IMG/VR virus record: IMGVR_UViG_3300042485_003195
Span: 1-33,951 of that record
Strand: one strand, 5' to 3'
Length of the DNA: 33,951 bases
DNA from: a virus
Part shown: positions 25,093 to 32,018 of the stretch, piece by piece
How the letters are laid out: each line of letters starts with the position of its first letter
Position numbering within the stretch: position 1 is the stretch's first letter
Translations under genes and position numbers: made by a program
The notes under the pieces: model-generated
Told to the model about the DNA's origin: nothing
Databases searched by the model: none
The model's input: only the letters and a program-made list of their open reading frames with translations

Positions 25093-25253
25093 TATCGTTT
25101 CTTTACACAAAAAGTTCGAGCTTCGGGTTGTCTTTGTCTAACGAATTCTGCTTGCTTGAGACACGCCTGTTCGCTGACAGTTTCCAAATAAGGATCATAC
25201 AATATCTTATTTGGTGCAATAGCGGTAATTAAAACTAAAATCCAAATGTCTAT
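25092..25253 (-). CDS. Short exported-type protein, non-ATG start (about 53 aa)
   Basis: No ATG/GTG opens this frame. It begins IDIWILVLITAIAPNKILYDPYLETVSEQACLKQAEFVRQRQPEARTFCVKKR and closely parallels the neighbouring product at 25910-26125 (MIYALILITAA...CQETAK...AVCV), a hydrophobic start then two Cys. The most likely start is ATA (25253), overlapping the TAG of the upstream gene (ATAG). It could be a decayed or rare-start gene. Confidence 0.4.
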   Translation of the reverse strand: MDIWILVLITAIAPNKILYDPYLETVSEQACLKQAEFVRQRQPEARTFCVKKR

Positions 25254-25513
25254 GATTCAACTCCAAAATGGTTCTTTATAGAATCACGGATCTGCTGTGC
25301 CGTTCCATTAATCGTAGCATGAGCATCACACCATTCCAAACATTCTTTAACAATCAACTCGGCGAACTTTTGATTGAAAATATCATAAAAGATAACCGCA
25401 TCAGCTCGTTCTTTTTTAAGTCTTTCGTCATAAATCAAGCAACTTGTTTCATGAGCCTGGTCAGCCAAACGAGAGATAACGGTGCTATCATTATTATAAT
25501 ATCGCTTATTCAC
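25250..25513 (-). CDS. Small phage protein, 'FAELIVKEC' family (87 aa)
   Basis: GTG start at 25513 that overlaps the stop of the upstream gene (GTGA). The core 'IFNQKFAELIVKECLEWCDAH...IRDSIKNHFGVES' matches a widespread phage family; paralogous to 24280-24537 and 26122-26355. Confidence 0.65.
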   Translation of the reverse strand: MNKRYYNNDSTVISRLADQAHETSCLIYDERLKKERADAVIFYDIFNQKFAELIVKECLEWCDAHATINGTAQQIRDSIKNHFGVES

Positions 25514-25695
25514 AGTGAGCTATATCCTATCAATGCTATTGTAAAGTAAAGTCCAAACAAAAAACACAATACAGCAACCACATACAATCGCAACGGGTTA
25601 GGTTTGTGTTCCGCACGATTTGTAAGTATAGCACTGGTCAGCATGCCACTCATAAAGAAATGGAACGCGAGAAATAAAATATAAAAGGCAGTCAT
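25510..25695 (-). CDS. Small two-helix membrane protein (61 aa)
   Basis: Hydrophobic segments at about 4-24 and 37-57 flank 'RAEHKPNPLRLY'. Start overlaps the upstream stop (TAATG) and its own stop overlaps the next start. Unknown. Confidence 0.6.
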   Translation of the reverse strand: MTAFYILFLAFHFFMSGMLTSAILTNRAEHKPNPLRLYVVAVLCFLFGLYFTIALIGYSSL

Positions 25696-25898
25696 TATCG
25701 TGACAGCATCCTGGCAAGGTGAGCGTGGAGTTCGTTGATCTCATCCTGCTCCACATAATAGTCTGTTAAAGGGTCATAGTATTGACCTTCTTTGGGATCA
25801 TAGTACAGCACACGACCATTGGCATAAAAGAAAGGACCTTCCAAACCCTTGCGTGGTTGCCAACGTGCATCGCGTTCACCTAACACAGTATAACCCAT
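25695..25898 (-). CDS. Conserved phage protein (67 aa), 'YYDPKEGQYYDPLTDYYV'
   Basis: AGGAGG sits before the ATG. 'MGYTVLGERDARWQPRKGLEGPFFYANGRVLYYDPKEGQYYDPLTDYYVEQDEI' is Tyr-rich; I recall this in T4-like cyanophage-type genomes without function. Confidence 0.75.
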   Translation of the reverse strand: MGYTVLGERDARWQPRKGLEGPFFYANGRVLYYDPKEGQYYDPLTDYYVEQDEINELHAHLARMLSR

Positions 25899-25909
25899 AT
25901 GGCCTCCTG

Positions 25910-26125
25910 TTATTTTTGAGCCGGAATCAGCTGCATAAAACTTTTCATCATGTTCTGTGCTTGAGCCATACTTTCTTCTTGCGACTGCTGCCTAACACAG
26001 ACTGCCCGGTATTCTTTGGTAGCAAGTTCTTTGGCTGTTTCTTGACACTCAGTCTTGCTTGGATAGAACCCAACAGGTGGCTGAGGTACACCGGCGGCTG
26101 TAATCAAAATCAAAGCATAAATCAT
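25910..26125 (-). CDS. Short exported-type protein (71 aa)
   Basis: N-terminal hydrophobic start MIYALILITAAGVPQPPVG, which may be a signal or anchor, then 'SKTECQETAKELATKEYRAVCV' with two Cys, then a polar helix. The start overlaps the upstream stop (ATGA). Paralogous in plan to 25092-25253. Confidence 0.6.
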   Translation of the reverse strand: MIYALILITAAGVPQPPVGFYPSKTECQETAKELATKEYRAVCVRQQSQEESMAQAQNMMKSFMQLIPAQK

Positions 26126-26355
26126 TCATCAACTCCAAAATGTTGTTGTATCGCTAACTTGTGCGTTTCTGCACTTTTGGCATACAAGAATCCTGCTGGA
26201 ATTCTTTCTTGCTCATGCATAACTTTAACGCATTCGTCTATTATTAGTCTACCTAAAATTAGATTATACTGCTCAATCCAGAGATCCGGAGCAAGGATGC
26301 CTTTGGGCACCTCTGCTCGTGCTTGATCTGCTAACTGTTGAATCAGTTCAGACAT
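26122..26355 (-). CDS. Small phage protein, 'IIDECVK' family (77 aa)
   Basis: ATG at 26355 (TTG one codon earlier is possible), overlapping the upstream stop as TGATG. MSELIQQLADQARAEVPKG..'LGRLIIDECVKVMHEQ..HKLAIQQHFGVDE'; third member of the family seen at 24280 and 25250. Confidence 0.7.
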   Translation of the reverse strand: MSELIQQLADQARAEVPKGILAPDLWIEQYNLILGRLIIDECVKVMHEQERIPAGFLYAKSAETHKLAIQQHFGVDE

Positions 26356-26696
26356 CAATCCAACCTTGACCCTGCGTATGCATCGAAGCCGTATTTACGA
26401 AACACATCAGCCGCAGCCCTGGCACCGGTTTCCAAGGTGTCAATGTTCTGCACCGGATAACCGGCTGGATTCCAAAGTTGGAATGTGCGGTTGTAGTCTT
26501 GACGAATGCCAGCTGCCTTCAGCATACGTCCCAATTTGCTATTGCCTTTGACCTTGTAAATATTGGTCCAAGCAAAGCCACACGCATACTGATCCACACC
26601 GCCCAATTTCACACGGAAGAATTCATCCGAAGCCGCATAGGCAGCATCTCTTGCTTCACGTACAATATCGTTGATTTGGTCTTGAGTAAAATCCAT
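26355..26696 (-). CDS. Conserved phage protein (113 aa), 'YACGFAW' family
   Basis: Start at 26696 with AAGGAA upstream. 'YACGFAWTNIYKVKGNSKLGRMLKAAGIRQDYNRTFQLWNPAGYPVQNIDTLETGARAAADVF' fits a family I recall from T4-like phages of aquatic bacteria, role unknown. Confidence 0.75.
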   Translation of the reverse strand: MDFTQDQINDIVREARDAAYAASDEFFRVKLGGVDQYACGFAWTNIYKVKGNSKLGRMLKAAGIRQDYNRTFQLWNPAGYPVQNIDTLETGARAAADVFRKYGFDAYAGSRLD

Positions 26697-26713
26697 GTCA
26701 GTTTCCTTTACAA

Positions 26714-26848
26714 TTAATGTCCAAATACCAATATAGCAAAAATAAACCCTGACACAAAAGCCAACATCAAATTGACTGCACAATCTCCTTGTTCAGGAGT
26801 GGGTGTAGGAATAGCGTCAATTATATTTCGTAAAAATTGTTTAGGCAT
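26714..26848 (-). CDS. Small C-tail membrane protein (44 aa)
   Basis: MPKQFLRNIIDAIPTPTPEQGDCAV then a hydrophobic helix (about 25-43). The ATG is 2 bases after the upstream stop. Unknown. Confidence 0.55.
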   Translation of the reverse strand: MPKQFLRNIIDAIPTPTPEQGDCAVNLMLAFVSGFIFAILVFGH

Positions 26849-26850
26849 AA

Positions 26851-27078
26851 TTAACCCCAATCCTTCTTGTCGCCATGCGTCTCATTGTATTCGTATCCCA
26901 TCATATAAGCTTCATATTCGGGGGTACCTTCTTCAGCCACAATCTCGGCACTTTGATATGTACCACCCACAAAGTAATGCGGGCGAGGACCGCGGCCATA
27001 ATAGCTATCGGCGCTGCCACGATCAAATGCACCACCGTGGCGAGTAAATTTTTCAGCAATTAGAGTGGAATCTATCAT
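26851..27078 (-). CDS. Conserved phage protein (75 aa), 'GSADSYYGR...DKKDWG'
   Basis: Gly/Tyr-rich: 'GAFDRGSADSYYGRGPRPHYFVGGTYQSAEI...YEAYMMGYEYNETHGDKKDWG'. I recall a near match as a common small protein of cyanophages and others. ATG at 27078 overlapping the upstream stop as TGATG; a GTG one codon earlier is possible. Confidence 0.75.
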   Translation of the reverse strand: MIDSTLIAEKFTRHGGAFDRGSADSYYGRGPRPHYFVGGTYQSAEIVAEEGTPEYEAYMMGYEYNETHGDKKDWG

Positions 27079-27254
27079 CACGCTGCCTCCTTCATTAAAC
27101 GATAACCCTGGGCTACATCAAACAAGTTAGCCCGCTGCCAGGTCCATAAGTCCGTTACACGATTGTATACAGGACCAAACGAGTATTCTCCGCCATCGGC
27201 AGTATATACTACGGTCTGCCAACCACCAGGAACATTCGCACAAGAAATTTCCAT
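27078..27254 (-). CDS. Small protein (58 aa)
   Basis: Start at 27254 with AAGGAG located in the last codons of the upstream gene. 'MEISCANVPGGWQTVVYTADGGEYSFGPVYNRVTDLWTWQRANLF' is Trp-rich and beta-like. Unknown. Confidence 0.65.
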   Translation of the reverse strand: MEISCANVPGGWQTVVYTADGGEYSFGPVYNRVTDLWTWQRANLFDVAQGYRLMKEAA

Positions 27255-27255
27255 T

Positions 27256-27399
27256 TTATTTCTCCTTGAATACTCGACGCACGTCACTCAGCGATACCTG
27301 CATTTCACAGGCAATGTAATCTACAGTTTCTTCTAACTTGCCCTCAGGGTCGCCCACTACTTGGGCCAATTGTCTAACTTGTTTTTCAAATTTGGTCAT
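27256..27399 (-). CDS. Small HTH-like protein (47 aa)
   Basis: AAGGAG before the ATG. MTKFEKQVRQLAQVVGDPEGKLEETVDYIACEMQVSLSDVRRVFKEK, two helices with a possible HTH ('VSLSDVRRVFK'). Its final codons provide the ribosome-binding site of the next gene. Confidence 0.65.
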   Translation of the reverse strand: MTKFEKQVRQLAQVVGDPEGKLEETVDYIACEMQVSLSDVRRVFKEK

Positions 27400-27416
27400 T
27401 GCTGTCTCCTTGACAA

Positions 27417-27716
27417 TTACATGCTAAAGTAAGATTCGGAACTGGGCGAGCAGTAGTACGGAGTGTCATAACGCTCCTGGTACTCTTTGCCCGACATCAT
27501 GTTCTTGCGGGTGACAAAAGTTTCATACACATGAACAACCAGGCCTTCTTTACGGATGCCGTCGGCTAATACTTCTGCATGACTGCGAGTAAGTGGTGCG
27601 AAGTCTTTGACTTCCACAAAACGCAGACCCATCTTGTTGCGACCATAGCGTTCATCTTTTTTGATACGCTTGTCGGCTTTGAAGATTTCAAAAGTGTATT
27701 CGGTAAGCTTGCTCAT
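27417..27716 (-). CDS. Conserved phage protein (99 aa), '..YTFEIFKADKR..'
   Basis: 'LTEYTFEIFKADKRIKKDERYGRN...HVYETFVTRKNMMSGKEYQERYDTPYYCSPSSESYFSM' is a family I recall from cyanophages and related phages, ending with a CSPSSESYxSM tail. AAGGAG and a cassette promoter precede it. First gene of the long 27716-26000 operon. Confidence 0.8.
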   Translation of the reverse strand: MSKLTEYTFEIFKADKRIKKDERYGRNKMGLRFVEVKDFAPLTRSHAEVLADGIRKEGLVVHVYETFVTRKNMMSGKEYQERYDTPYYCSPSSESYFSM

Positions 27717-27748
27717 TTATTACGCTCCTTATTAGTTACTATACCAAT

Positions 27749-27777
27749 AGTATAGCAAAATGGGTCTTTATGGTCTA
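27749..27777 (-). promoter_or_regulatory. Extended -10 promoter (cassette family)
   Basis: TAGACC (27777-27772), 17-base spacer ending TTTTGC, TATACT (27754-27749). Heads the small-gene operon. Confidence 0.82.
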
Positions 27778-27789
27778 CCAAAATAAAAT

Positions 27790-27827
27790 GTTGCTTTTTT
27801 TGCAACATTGTTGCTTATTCAGCAACA
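27790..27827 (-). terminator. GTTGC/GCAAC hairpin pair, probable terminator
   Basis: Minus-strand arms GTTGC/GCAAC (loop TGAATAA) and TGTTGC/GCAACA (loop of seven A), followed by TTTTATTTT. The first arm spans the end of the 94-aa gene. Confidence 0.6.
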
Positions 27828-28099
27828 GTTAGCATATTAGCAGGAACGTTCCAGGTAGTGTTATTCTCACGCACCTTGATGTTTTTTATGTTAATTTTAA
27901 CAACATTTCCTCGGTGAGTGCGCCCAGTCTTGGGATGTGTAAATTTAACAACATCGCCCAGCATCAAGGCACGTTTGGTTTCTCGGTTAATTTGGCCGCG
28001 TCGGTACTTGATAGCACAGGTGATGCTTTCCAGTTGCTCATTTGTAAACGAACCAAACATGATTGCTGAATTAACATCCTGGATTGAAAGTTGCGACAT
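27815..28099 (-). CDS. Conserved phage protein with KOW-like half (94 aa)
   Basis: Residues 45-94 ('LMLGDVVKFTHPKTGRTHRGNVVKINIKNIKVRENNTTWNVPANML') fit a small beta barrel of the SH3/KOW type. The N-terminal half is helical ('TNEQLESITCAIKYRRGQI'). Similar proteins are common in T4-like phages. AGGAG and its own promoter precede it. Confidence 0.75.
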   Translation of the reverse strand: MSQLSIQDVNSAIMFGSFTNEQLESITCAIKYRRGQINRETKRALMLGDVVKFTHPKTGRTHRGNVVKINIKNIKVRENNTTWNVPANMLTVAE

Positions 28100-28129
28100 T
28101 GCTAACTCCTAATTAGTTACAGTAATAAG

Positions 28130-28158
28130 AGTATAGCAAACGGGCGAATTTAAGTCAA
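28130..28158 (-). promoter_or_regulatory. Sigma70-type promoter (cassette family)
   Basis: TTGACT (28158-28153), 17-base spacer ending TTTGC, TATACT (28135-28130). A short GTTGC/CAAC hairpin lies upstream (28160-28178). Confidence 0.75.
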
Positions 28159-28167
28159 TTGTTGTTT

Positions 28168-28533
28168 TTATGCAACATTAAAGATTGGATAATTAGCATC
28201 GCTTGAGGGCATGCCATTCCATACGGTTCTTATAATAAAAATTTTGTAATCTGTGTGCCATATTTGCACGCCAAGTGCAATTTGATTGGTATTATCGTAA
28301 AGCCAAAAATGCTGGCCTGCGCCCAGTTGACGTATTTTGGCTTTGGCTTGTGGTATTTTTGGTATTACTTTGGTAAGCACAAAATCATCTACTCGCCGGT
28401 CTTGGGCTTGGTCTAATAGGTGTTCGTCTAAGAAAAAAGTGTAGTCGCCTGCATCCACTTTACCAACCACTTCAGGTCGTCGGCTAAAATATCTAACAGC
28501 AGTTTGTTTGTTGTCGAATTCATGAGAACGCAT
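28168..28533 (-). CDS. Hypothetical protein (121 aa), MRSHEF start
   Basis: ATG overlaps the stop of the diiron gene as TAATG. MRSHEFDNKQTAVRYFSRRPEVVGKVDAGDYTFFLDEHLLDQAQDRRVDDFVLTKVIPKIPQAK.. is alpha/beta. The start recalls the MRAxxF leaders upstream but lacks the x-x-E cleavage pattern. Similar proteins of about this length occur in T4-like phages; I do not know a role. Confidence 0.6.
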   Translation of the reverse strand: MRSHEFDNKQTAVRYFSRRPEVVGKVDAGDYTFFLDEHLLDQAQDRRVDDFVLTKVIPKIPQAKAKIRQLGAGQHFWLYDNTNQIALGVQIWHTDYKIFIIRTVWNGMPSSDANYPIFNVA

Positions 28534-29432
28534 TAACTATTTATTAAATTTGGATACAACATCTTTTCATATGTTTCTTGATCAACGTCAGGAAACACTA
28601 TGTTGTAAAATTGCCAGGTTTTCTTAGCATACAACTTTCTGAAAGTTTGGTGAAATTCTGTAGTATAAGCTTTATTGACGATATTTTTTTTTATTTCGGC
28701 ACTTATAGATAACGTGTCTAAAAAATTTTTAAATTTTGCATCTTCAAATTGTGACCTATCTTTGGCAAATTGGAAAAACTTTCTATCGTATCTTTTTTGT
28801 TCAACATCATCTATATAAGCTTTTTTCATTATATTCATAAAGTGCGCTACATGTCTTGACTCATCTCTAATAAATTCTTTAAAAATTTGTTGTTTGATAG
28901 GATTTTTGCTATACTTAGAAAACAAAACAAATGCCGCATACAAATAGCTTTCGCCAGTTACAATGTTTGGTAATAGTTCAATAAAACTATTTGTGTGCCA
29001 AAGATCGTTTTCTGATTGTATAAATTCCAAACAAGTAGGTGAGACAAATTCTGGTCTATAGTCTTTGATAGCTTTCATCTTGCCAATAATGGCACTAAAC
29101 ATTTCACTGTGTTTTACTTCATCGTCTATAACTTCTTTGAACTTTGATTTTATTTGATTACGTTCAGATTCTGACAAGTGTCCAAAATATACATCTAATG
29201 ATCCGTCATTGAATTTTGATAAAATATTGTCGTACCGTAGTACTACAGCATTTTCAGCTTCGAACCCAAAAACAAGCCAACCGTTATAACAAGTTTTTTC
29301 GAATAGTTTTACGATTGTGGGAGAAGCTATTTCGCCGAGAACAGGAAATAAATTTTCACGAAGCTCAAAAGGATTATCTGCAGAAAAGTCGCACTGATCT
29401 ATTAAATTGAGAACACGGTCTATATTAGGCAT
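28533..29432 (-). CDS. Ferritin-like diiron protein, AurF-like (299 aa)
   Basis: Helical throughout, with two E-x-x-H metal motifs: 'DDEVKHSEMF' (about residues 103-112) and 'RDESRHVAHF' (about 187-196), plus 'ENAVVLRY' and other Glu in flanking helices. This is the layout of diiron oxygenases such as AurF and of related phage proteins. They use O2 for N- or C-oxidation or hydroxylation. A substrate cannot be read from the sequence. It is the last gene of the downstream part of the head-protein operon. Confidence 0.65.
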   Translation of the reverse strand: MPNIDRVLNLIDQCDFSADNPFELRENLFPVLGEIASPTIVKLFEKTCYNGWLVFGFEAENAVVLRYDNILSKFNDGSLDVYFGHLSESERNQIKSKFKEVIDDEVKHSEMFSAIIGKMKAIKDYRPEFVSPTCLEFIQSENDLWHTNSFIELLPNIVTGESYLYAAFVLFSKYSKNPIKQQIFKEFIRDESRHVAHFMNIMKKAYIDDVEQKRYDRKFFQFAKDRSQFEDAKFKNFLDTLSISAEIKKNIVNKAYTTEFHQTFRKLYAKKTWQFYNIVFPDVDQETYEKMLYPNLINS

Positions 29433-29440
29433 AAATTTAT

Positions 29441-30463
29441 TTATTTTTTACTGCGGCCGCTTTTCATGTTTGCACACCAGTGATACATCTTGGCTTTTTC
29501 GCCGCTGGCATTCTTGGCACGTTGGCGTAAGTCTGTGACAGAGCCGTTGCAGCTGGCTCCTGCTCTCTTCACACGCCCAGGACGGCTTTTGCTCTTAATC
29601 TTGCCATCGGCAAAATTTTCATTTACTGTTTGATCTAAAAACTGTTTTACCGCTTGGAGATGGTCACTGCCGGCCACATACACTCCCTGTTTTCGGGAAG
29701 CTAAAAACTTGTCACGTAAGTCATTTACTGATTTTGCCACGCGACCTGCACGGTTAGGATATTGTTCCCAATTATCAGGCCACATCAGCTGTTCACCCAT
29801 GGTAAAAAATCGTCTAACATTACTTTCTGTAGCAGGTGCTTGACTCATTTGAACAAAATCATACGGTCCTTCGCTGACAGCCTGTAAAAACTTTTGTAAT
29901 GTTTCAGCATCAAACTTTCTATCTGGAAAATAGTTTGTGCTGGGTTGTGTGTCAATTATTCTATCAAATATTGTAGATTCAGGATCCGATCCAATCTTGC
30001 CTTCTACCGTATCATTCTCTTTTATATTAGAGAATAGAACATATAAGAATGGTGCAGGATATCCTTTGATGGCCGGAGATAACAAATCGTCATCCCAACT
30101 ACCTTCATAATCGTCAATGATGCCTTGGGTAAGTTTGCGATCCATACCATTGCCTTCGTACCAGGCACCGTGACGTTGGGCAATGGCTTGTACTCTTTCA
30201 GCGTCAGAATCTGACAACTGTAATCGCTTGCCATGTTCTTGTCCCACAATAGCAGTATCGTTGCCTATAAAAAGCACCTTGCTGGTTTTGGCTTCTGTGA
30301 CACTTTCTCCACCGCCACCATCTCCACCACCATCGCCTGACTCGCCGCCGTACGCACCACTGCCGTAATAACCGTAGCCGGGATACCAGTAACCGCCGAA
30401 ATATTTGTTGCTGCGTTTACGTTTTTTCTTTTTACGTTCAGTTACAAACTCGTCGGCTCTCAT
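29441..30463 (-). CDS. Putative internal head protein with MRADEFVTE leader and conserved basic tail (340 aa)
   Basis: MRADEFVTE resembles the capsid-targeting leader of T4 internal head proteins, cleaved by the prohead protease after x-x-E. Then follow a Lys/Arg stretch, a Gly/Tyr linker (residues 20-55), an alpha/beta domain with 'NDTAIVGQEHGKRLQL', and a basic end 'SKSRPGRVKRAGASCNGSVTDLRQRAKNASGEKAKMYHWCANMKSGRSKK'. That end is, as I recall, shared by several T4-like phage head proteins. ATGA-coupled to the upstream gene. Confidence 0.65.
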   Translation of the reverse strand: MRADEFVTERKKKKRKRSNKYFGGYWYPGYGYYGSGAYGGESGDGGGDGGGGESVTEAKTSKVLFIGNDTAIVGQEHGKRLQLSDSDAERVQAIAQRHGAWYEGNGMDRKLTQGIIDDYEGSWDDDLLSPAIKGYPAPFLYVLFSNIKENDTVEGKIGSDPESTIFDRIIDTQPSTNYFPDRKFDAETLQKFLQAVSEGPYDFVQMSQAPATESNVRRFFTMGEQLMWPDNWEQYPNRAGRVAKSVNDLRDKFLASRKQGVYVAGSDHLQAVKQFLDQTVNENFADGKIKSKSRPGRVKRAGASCNGSVTDLRQRAKNASGEKAKMYHWCANMKSGRSKK

Positions 30464-31566
30464 AGATTTCTTTCCCAGATCACAAAAGGATCATTGACCA
30501 CAATAGTACCGTCTGGTCGTTGCATATAATTACCACGATGTAGATCTATGCTGTAGTTGTGTTTTCTTGCAAATTGTTGCACTGTCTTTACAGTCTTTAA
30601 TAAATTCTTTGCTGCCTCTGCTCCGCCCAGTAATTCCATTGTATTCTCAATTTCGTAGTAGTAGGGATCTTCGTCTTCATAACTGCTGTGTTGAGCATAA
30701 TTGATTAGGGTGTTGAATGCAGTATCATAATTGTTTTTTCTTAATTTCCGAACAGCTTCTTCAATGTTACCGACCAGATTACCTACTTCGCCGGGTAATT
30801 CTCGTAGTGCTTCCATTCTGGCCTGGATGTATCGTCTGCCTTGAAATTCAAAACTTTCAAAGCCTGAGAACTTGGGCAAGTGCGGATTGTTTGAATTTTT
30901 ATTACAATAGTTGATCCAGTTTACAAACATTCTTTGATCCGGACTAAAGTCAAATATTGTGCCTTGACGATAGCCAAACACAATCAATACTTGTCCACCG
31001 GGTTCCAGATAGGCCTGTTTGTCTATACCGCCACCAAGATATTTGTAGCCTTTTTTTGCAAGATATTGGCTGATACCAACATTTATTTTGCCAGCCATTT
31101 CATCAAGATCGTCTTCCTTGACTGGTCCCCATGTACCTGTAGTTTTATCAATTACTTCGGCATCTCCAGTTCTGCCTGCTGTCCAGCGAGGCAGCTTTTC
31201 TTGCGGTAATCTTACTTGTGCGTTGTCTGGAGTGTCTTTCCAGGCTCGACCAAAATAACCTTCGGTATCACCTTGGCTCCAATACTTTTTATCTGTATCC
31301 CATGTGGTACGACCGGGGGCTGGATTCTTTTCAAAGTAGCCGGACTTGCGAGCTGCCGCTAATTCTTCTGGGCTCATGTTTCTATACACATGCGAAACAT
31401 CATCAGGGCTACCAGGAACCCGGCCACCAAACATGCCGCCTTTGGGTTGATCTATGGTATTTTTTACACGAGGAGCTTGACCGGCTGCATAGTCAAAGGC
31501 ATCTTTGCCCAGTTTCCATAACCAGCTTCTAAGACCACCTTCGTTTAAAAAATCATCTGCTCTCAT
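30460..31566 (-). CDS. Putative packaged effector: ADP-ribosyltransferase-like plus kinase-like protein (368 aa)
   Basis: Leader MRADDFLNE fits a capsid-targeting sequence (L-x-E cleavage). Residues about 55-130 ('DVSHVYRNMSPEELAAARKSGYF...DTEGYFGRAWKD') resemble an ADP-ribosyltransferase N-terminal region ('YR-x-MS..EE'). Residues about 165-368 look like a kinase fold: 'YLGGGIDKQAYLEPGGQVLIVFGY' (Gly loop and Lys strand absent in classic form) and 'SIDLHRGNYMQRPDGTIVVNDPFV' (catalytic HRxxN and DPF). It may modify host proteins after injection, like T4 Alt. Assignments are by eye. Confidence 0.6.
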   Translation of the reverse strand: MRADDFLNEGGLRSWLWKLGKDAFDYAAGQAPRVKNTIDQPKGGMFGGRVPGSPDDVSHVYRNMSPEELAAARKSGYFEKNPAPGRTTWDTDKKYWSQGDTEGYFGRAWKDTPDNAQVRLPQEKLPRWTAGRTGDAEVIDKTTGTWGPVKEDDLDEMAGKINVGISQYLAKKGYKYLGGGIDKQAYLEPGGQVLIVFGYRQGTIFDFSPDQRMFVNWINYCNKNSNNPHLPKFSGFESFEFQGRRYIQARMEALRELPGEVGNLVGNIEEAVRKLRKNNYDTAFNTLINYAQHSSYEDEDPYYYEIENTMELLGGAEAAKNLLKTVKTVQQFARKHNYSIDLHRGNYMQRPDGTIVVNDPFVIWERNL

Positions 31567-32018
31567 TGACCCACTCGCTGTAAAATAAAAATATCTGCAG
31601 GCAATGACATAGAAAACAGTTCATCGGGCAAATCATTTATGCCAATTTCTTGATAACCGTATCTTGCCGCATATCTTGCCACCAAGCGTAGATACAATTT
31701 GTTTCTGCTGGTTTCTTTACCGCTGAACAATATGTATTCAGGTCTACGATACTTACTAAGATATGTTGCAACTGCCTGAATAACCGTGCCAAACACTCTT
31801 TCTGCATCACCTCTACCAGTAACATCAAAACTGCCACCTCGCTTAAACTCTATGTCTACTGCATCGCCGCTGATTGGCACAAAGCTAATATTGATCTCAC
31901 GACCTTGCCTATCGTAGGATGTGGCATGTAATTCATCAGGTGCAAATGTTTCATCCCACTCTATCTCAAACGCTGTAGCGGGATCAAATAATTCACCTAA
32001 GAAATCTACTGCTCTCAT
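31563..32018 (-). CDS. Hypothetical protein with MRAVDFLGE leader (151 aa)
   Basis: The leader MRAVDFLGE has the L-G-E cleavage pattern of capsid-targeting sequences. The rest (FEIEWDETFAPDELHATSYDRQGREINISFVPISGD...RPEYILFSGKETSRNKLYLRLVARYAARYGYQEIGINDLPDELF) has an alpha/beta pattern seen in T4-like phage proteins. ATGA overlaps on both sides. Probably packaged in the head. Confidence 0.6.
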   Translation of the reverse strand: MRAVDFLGELFDPATAFEIEWDETFAPDELHATSYDRQGREINISFVPISGDAVDIEFKRGGSFDVTGRGDAERVFGTVIQAVATYLSKYRRPEYILFSGKETSRNKLYLRLVARYAARYGYQEIGINDLPDELFSMSLPADIFILQRVGQ

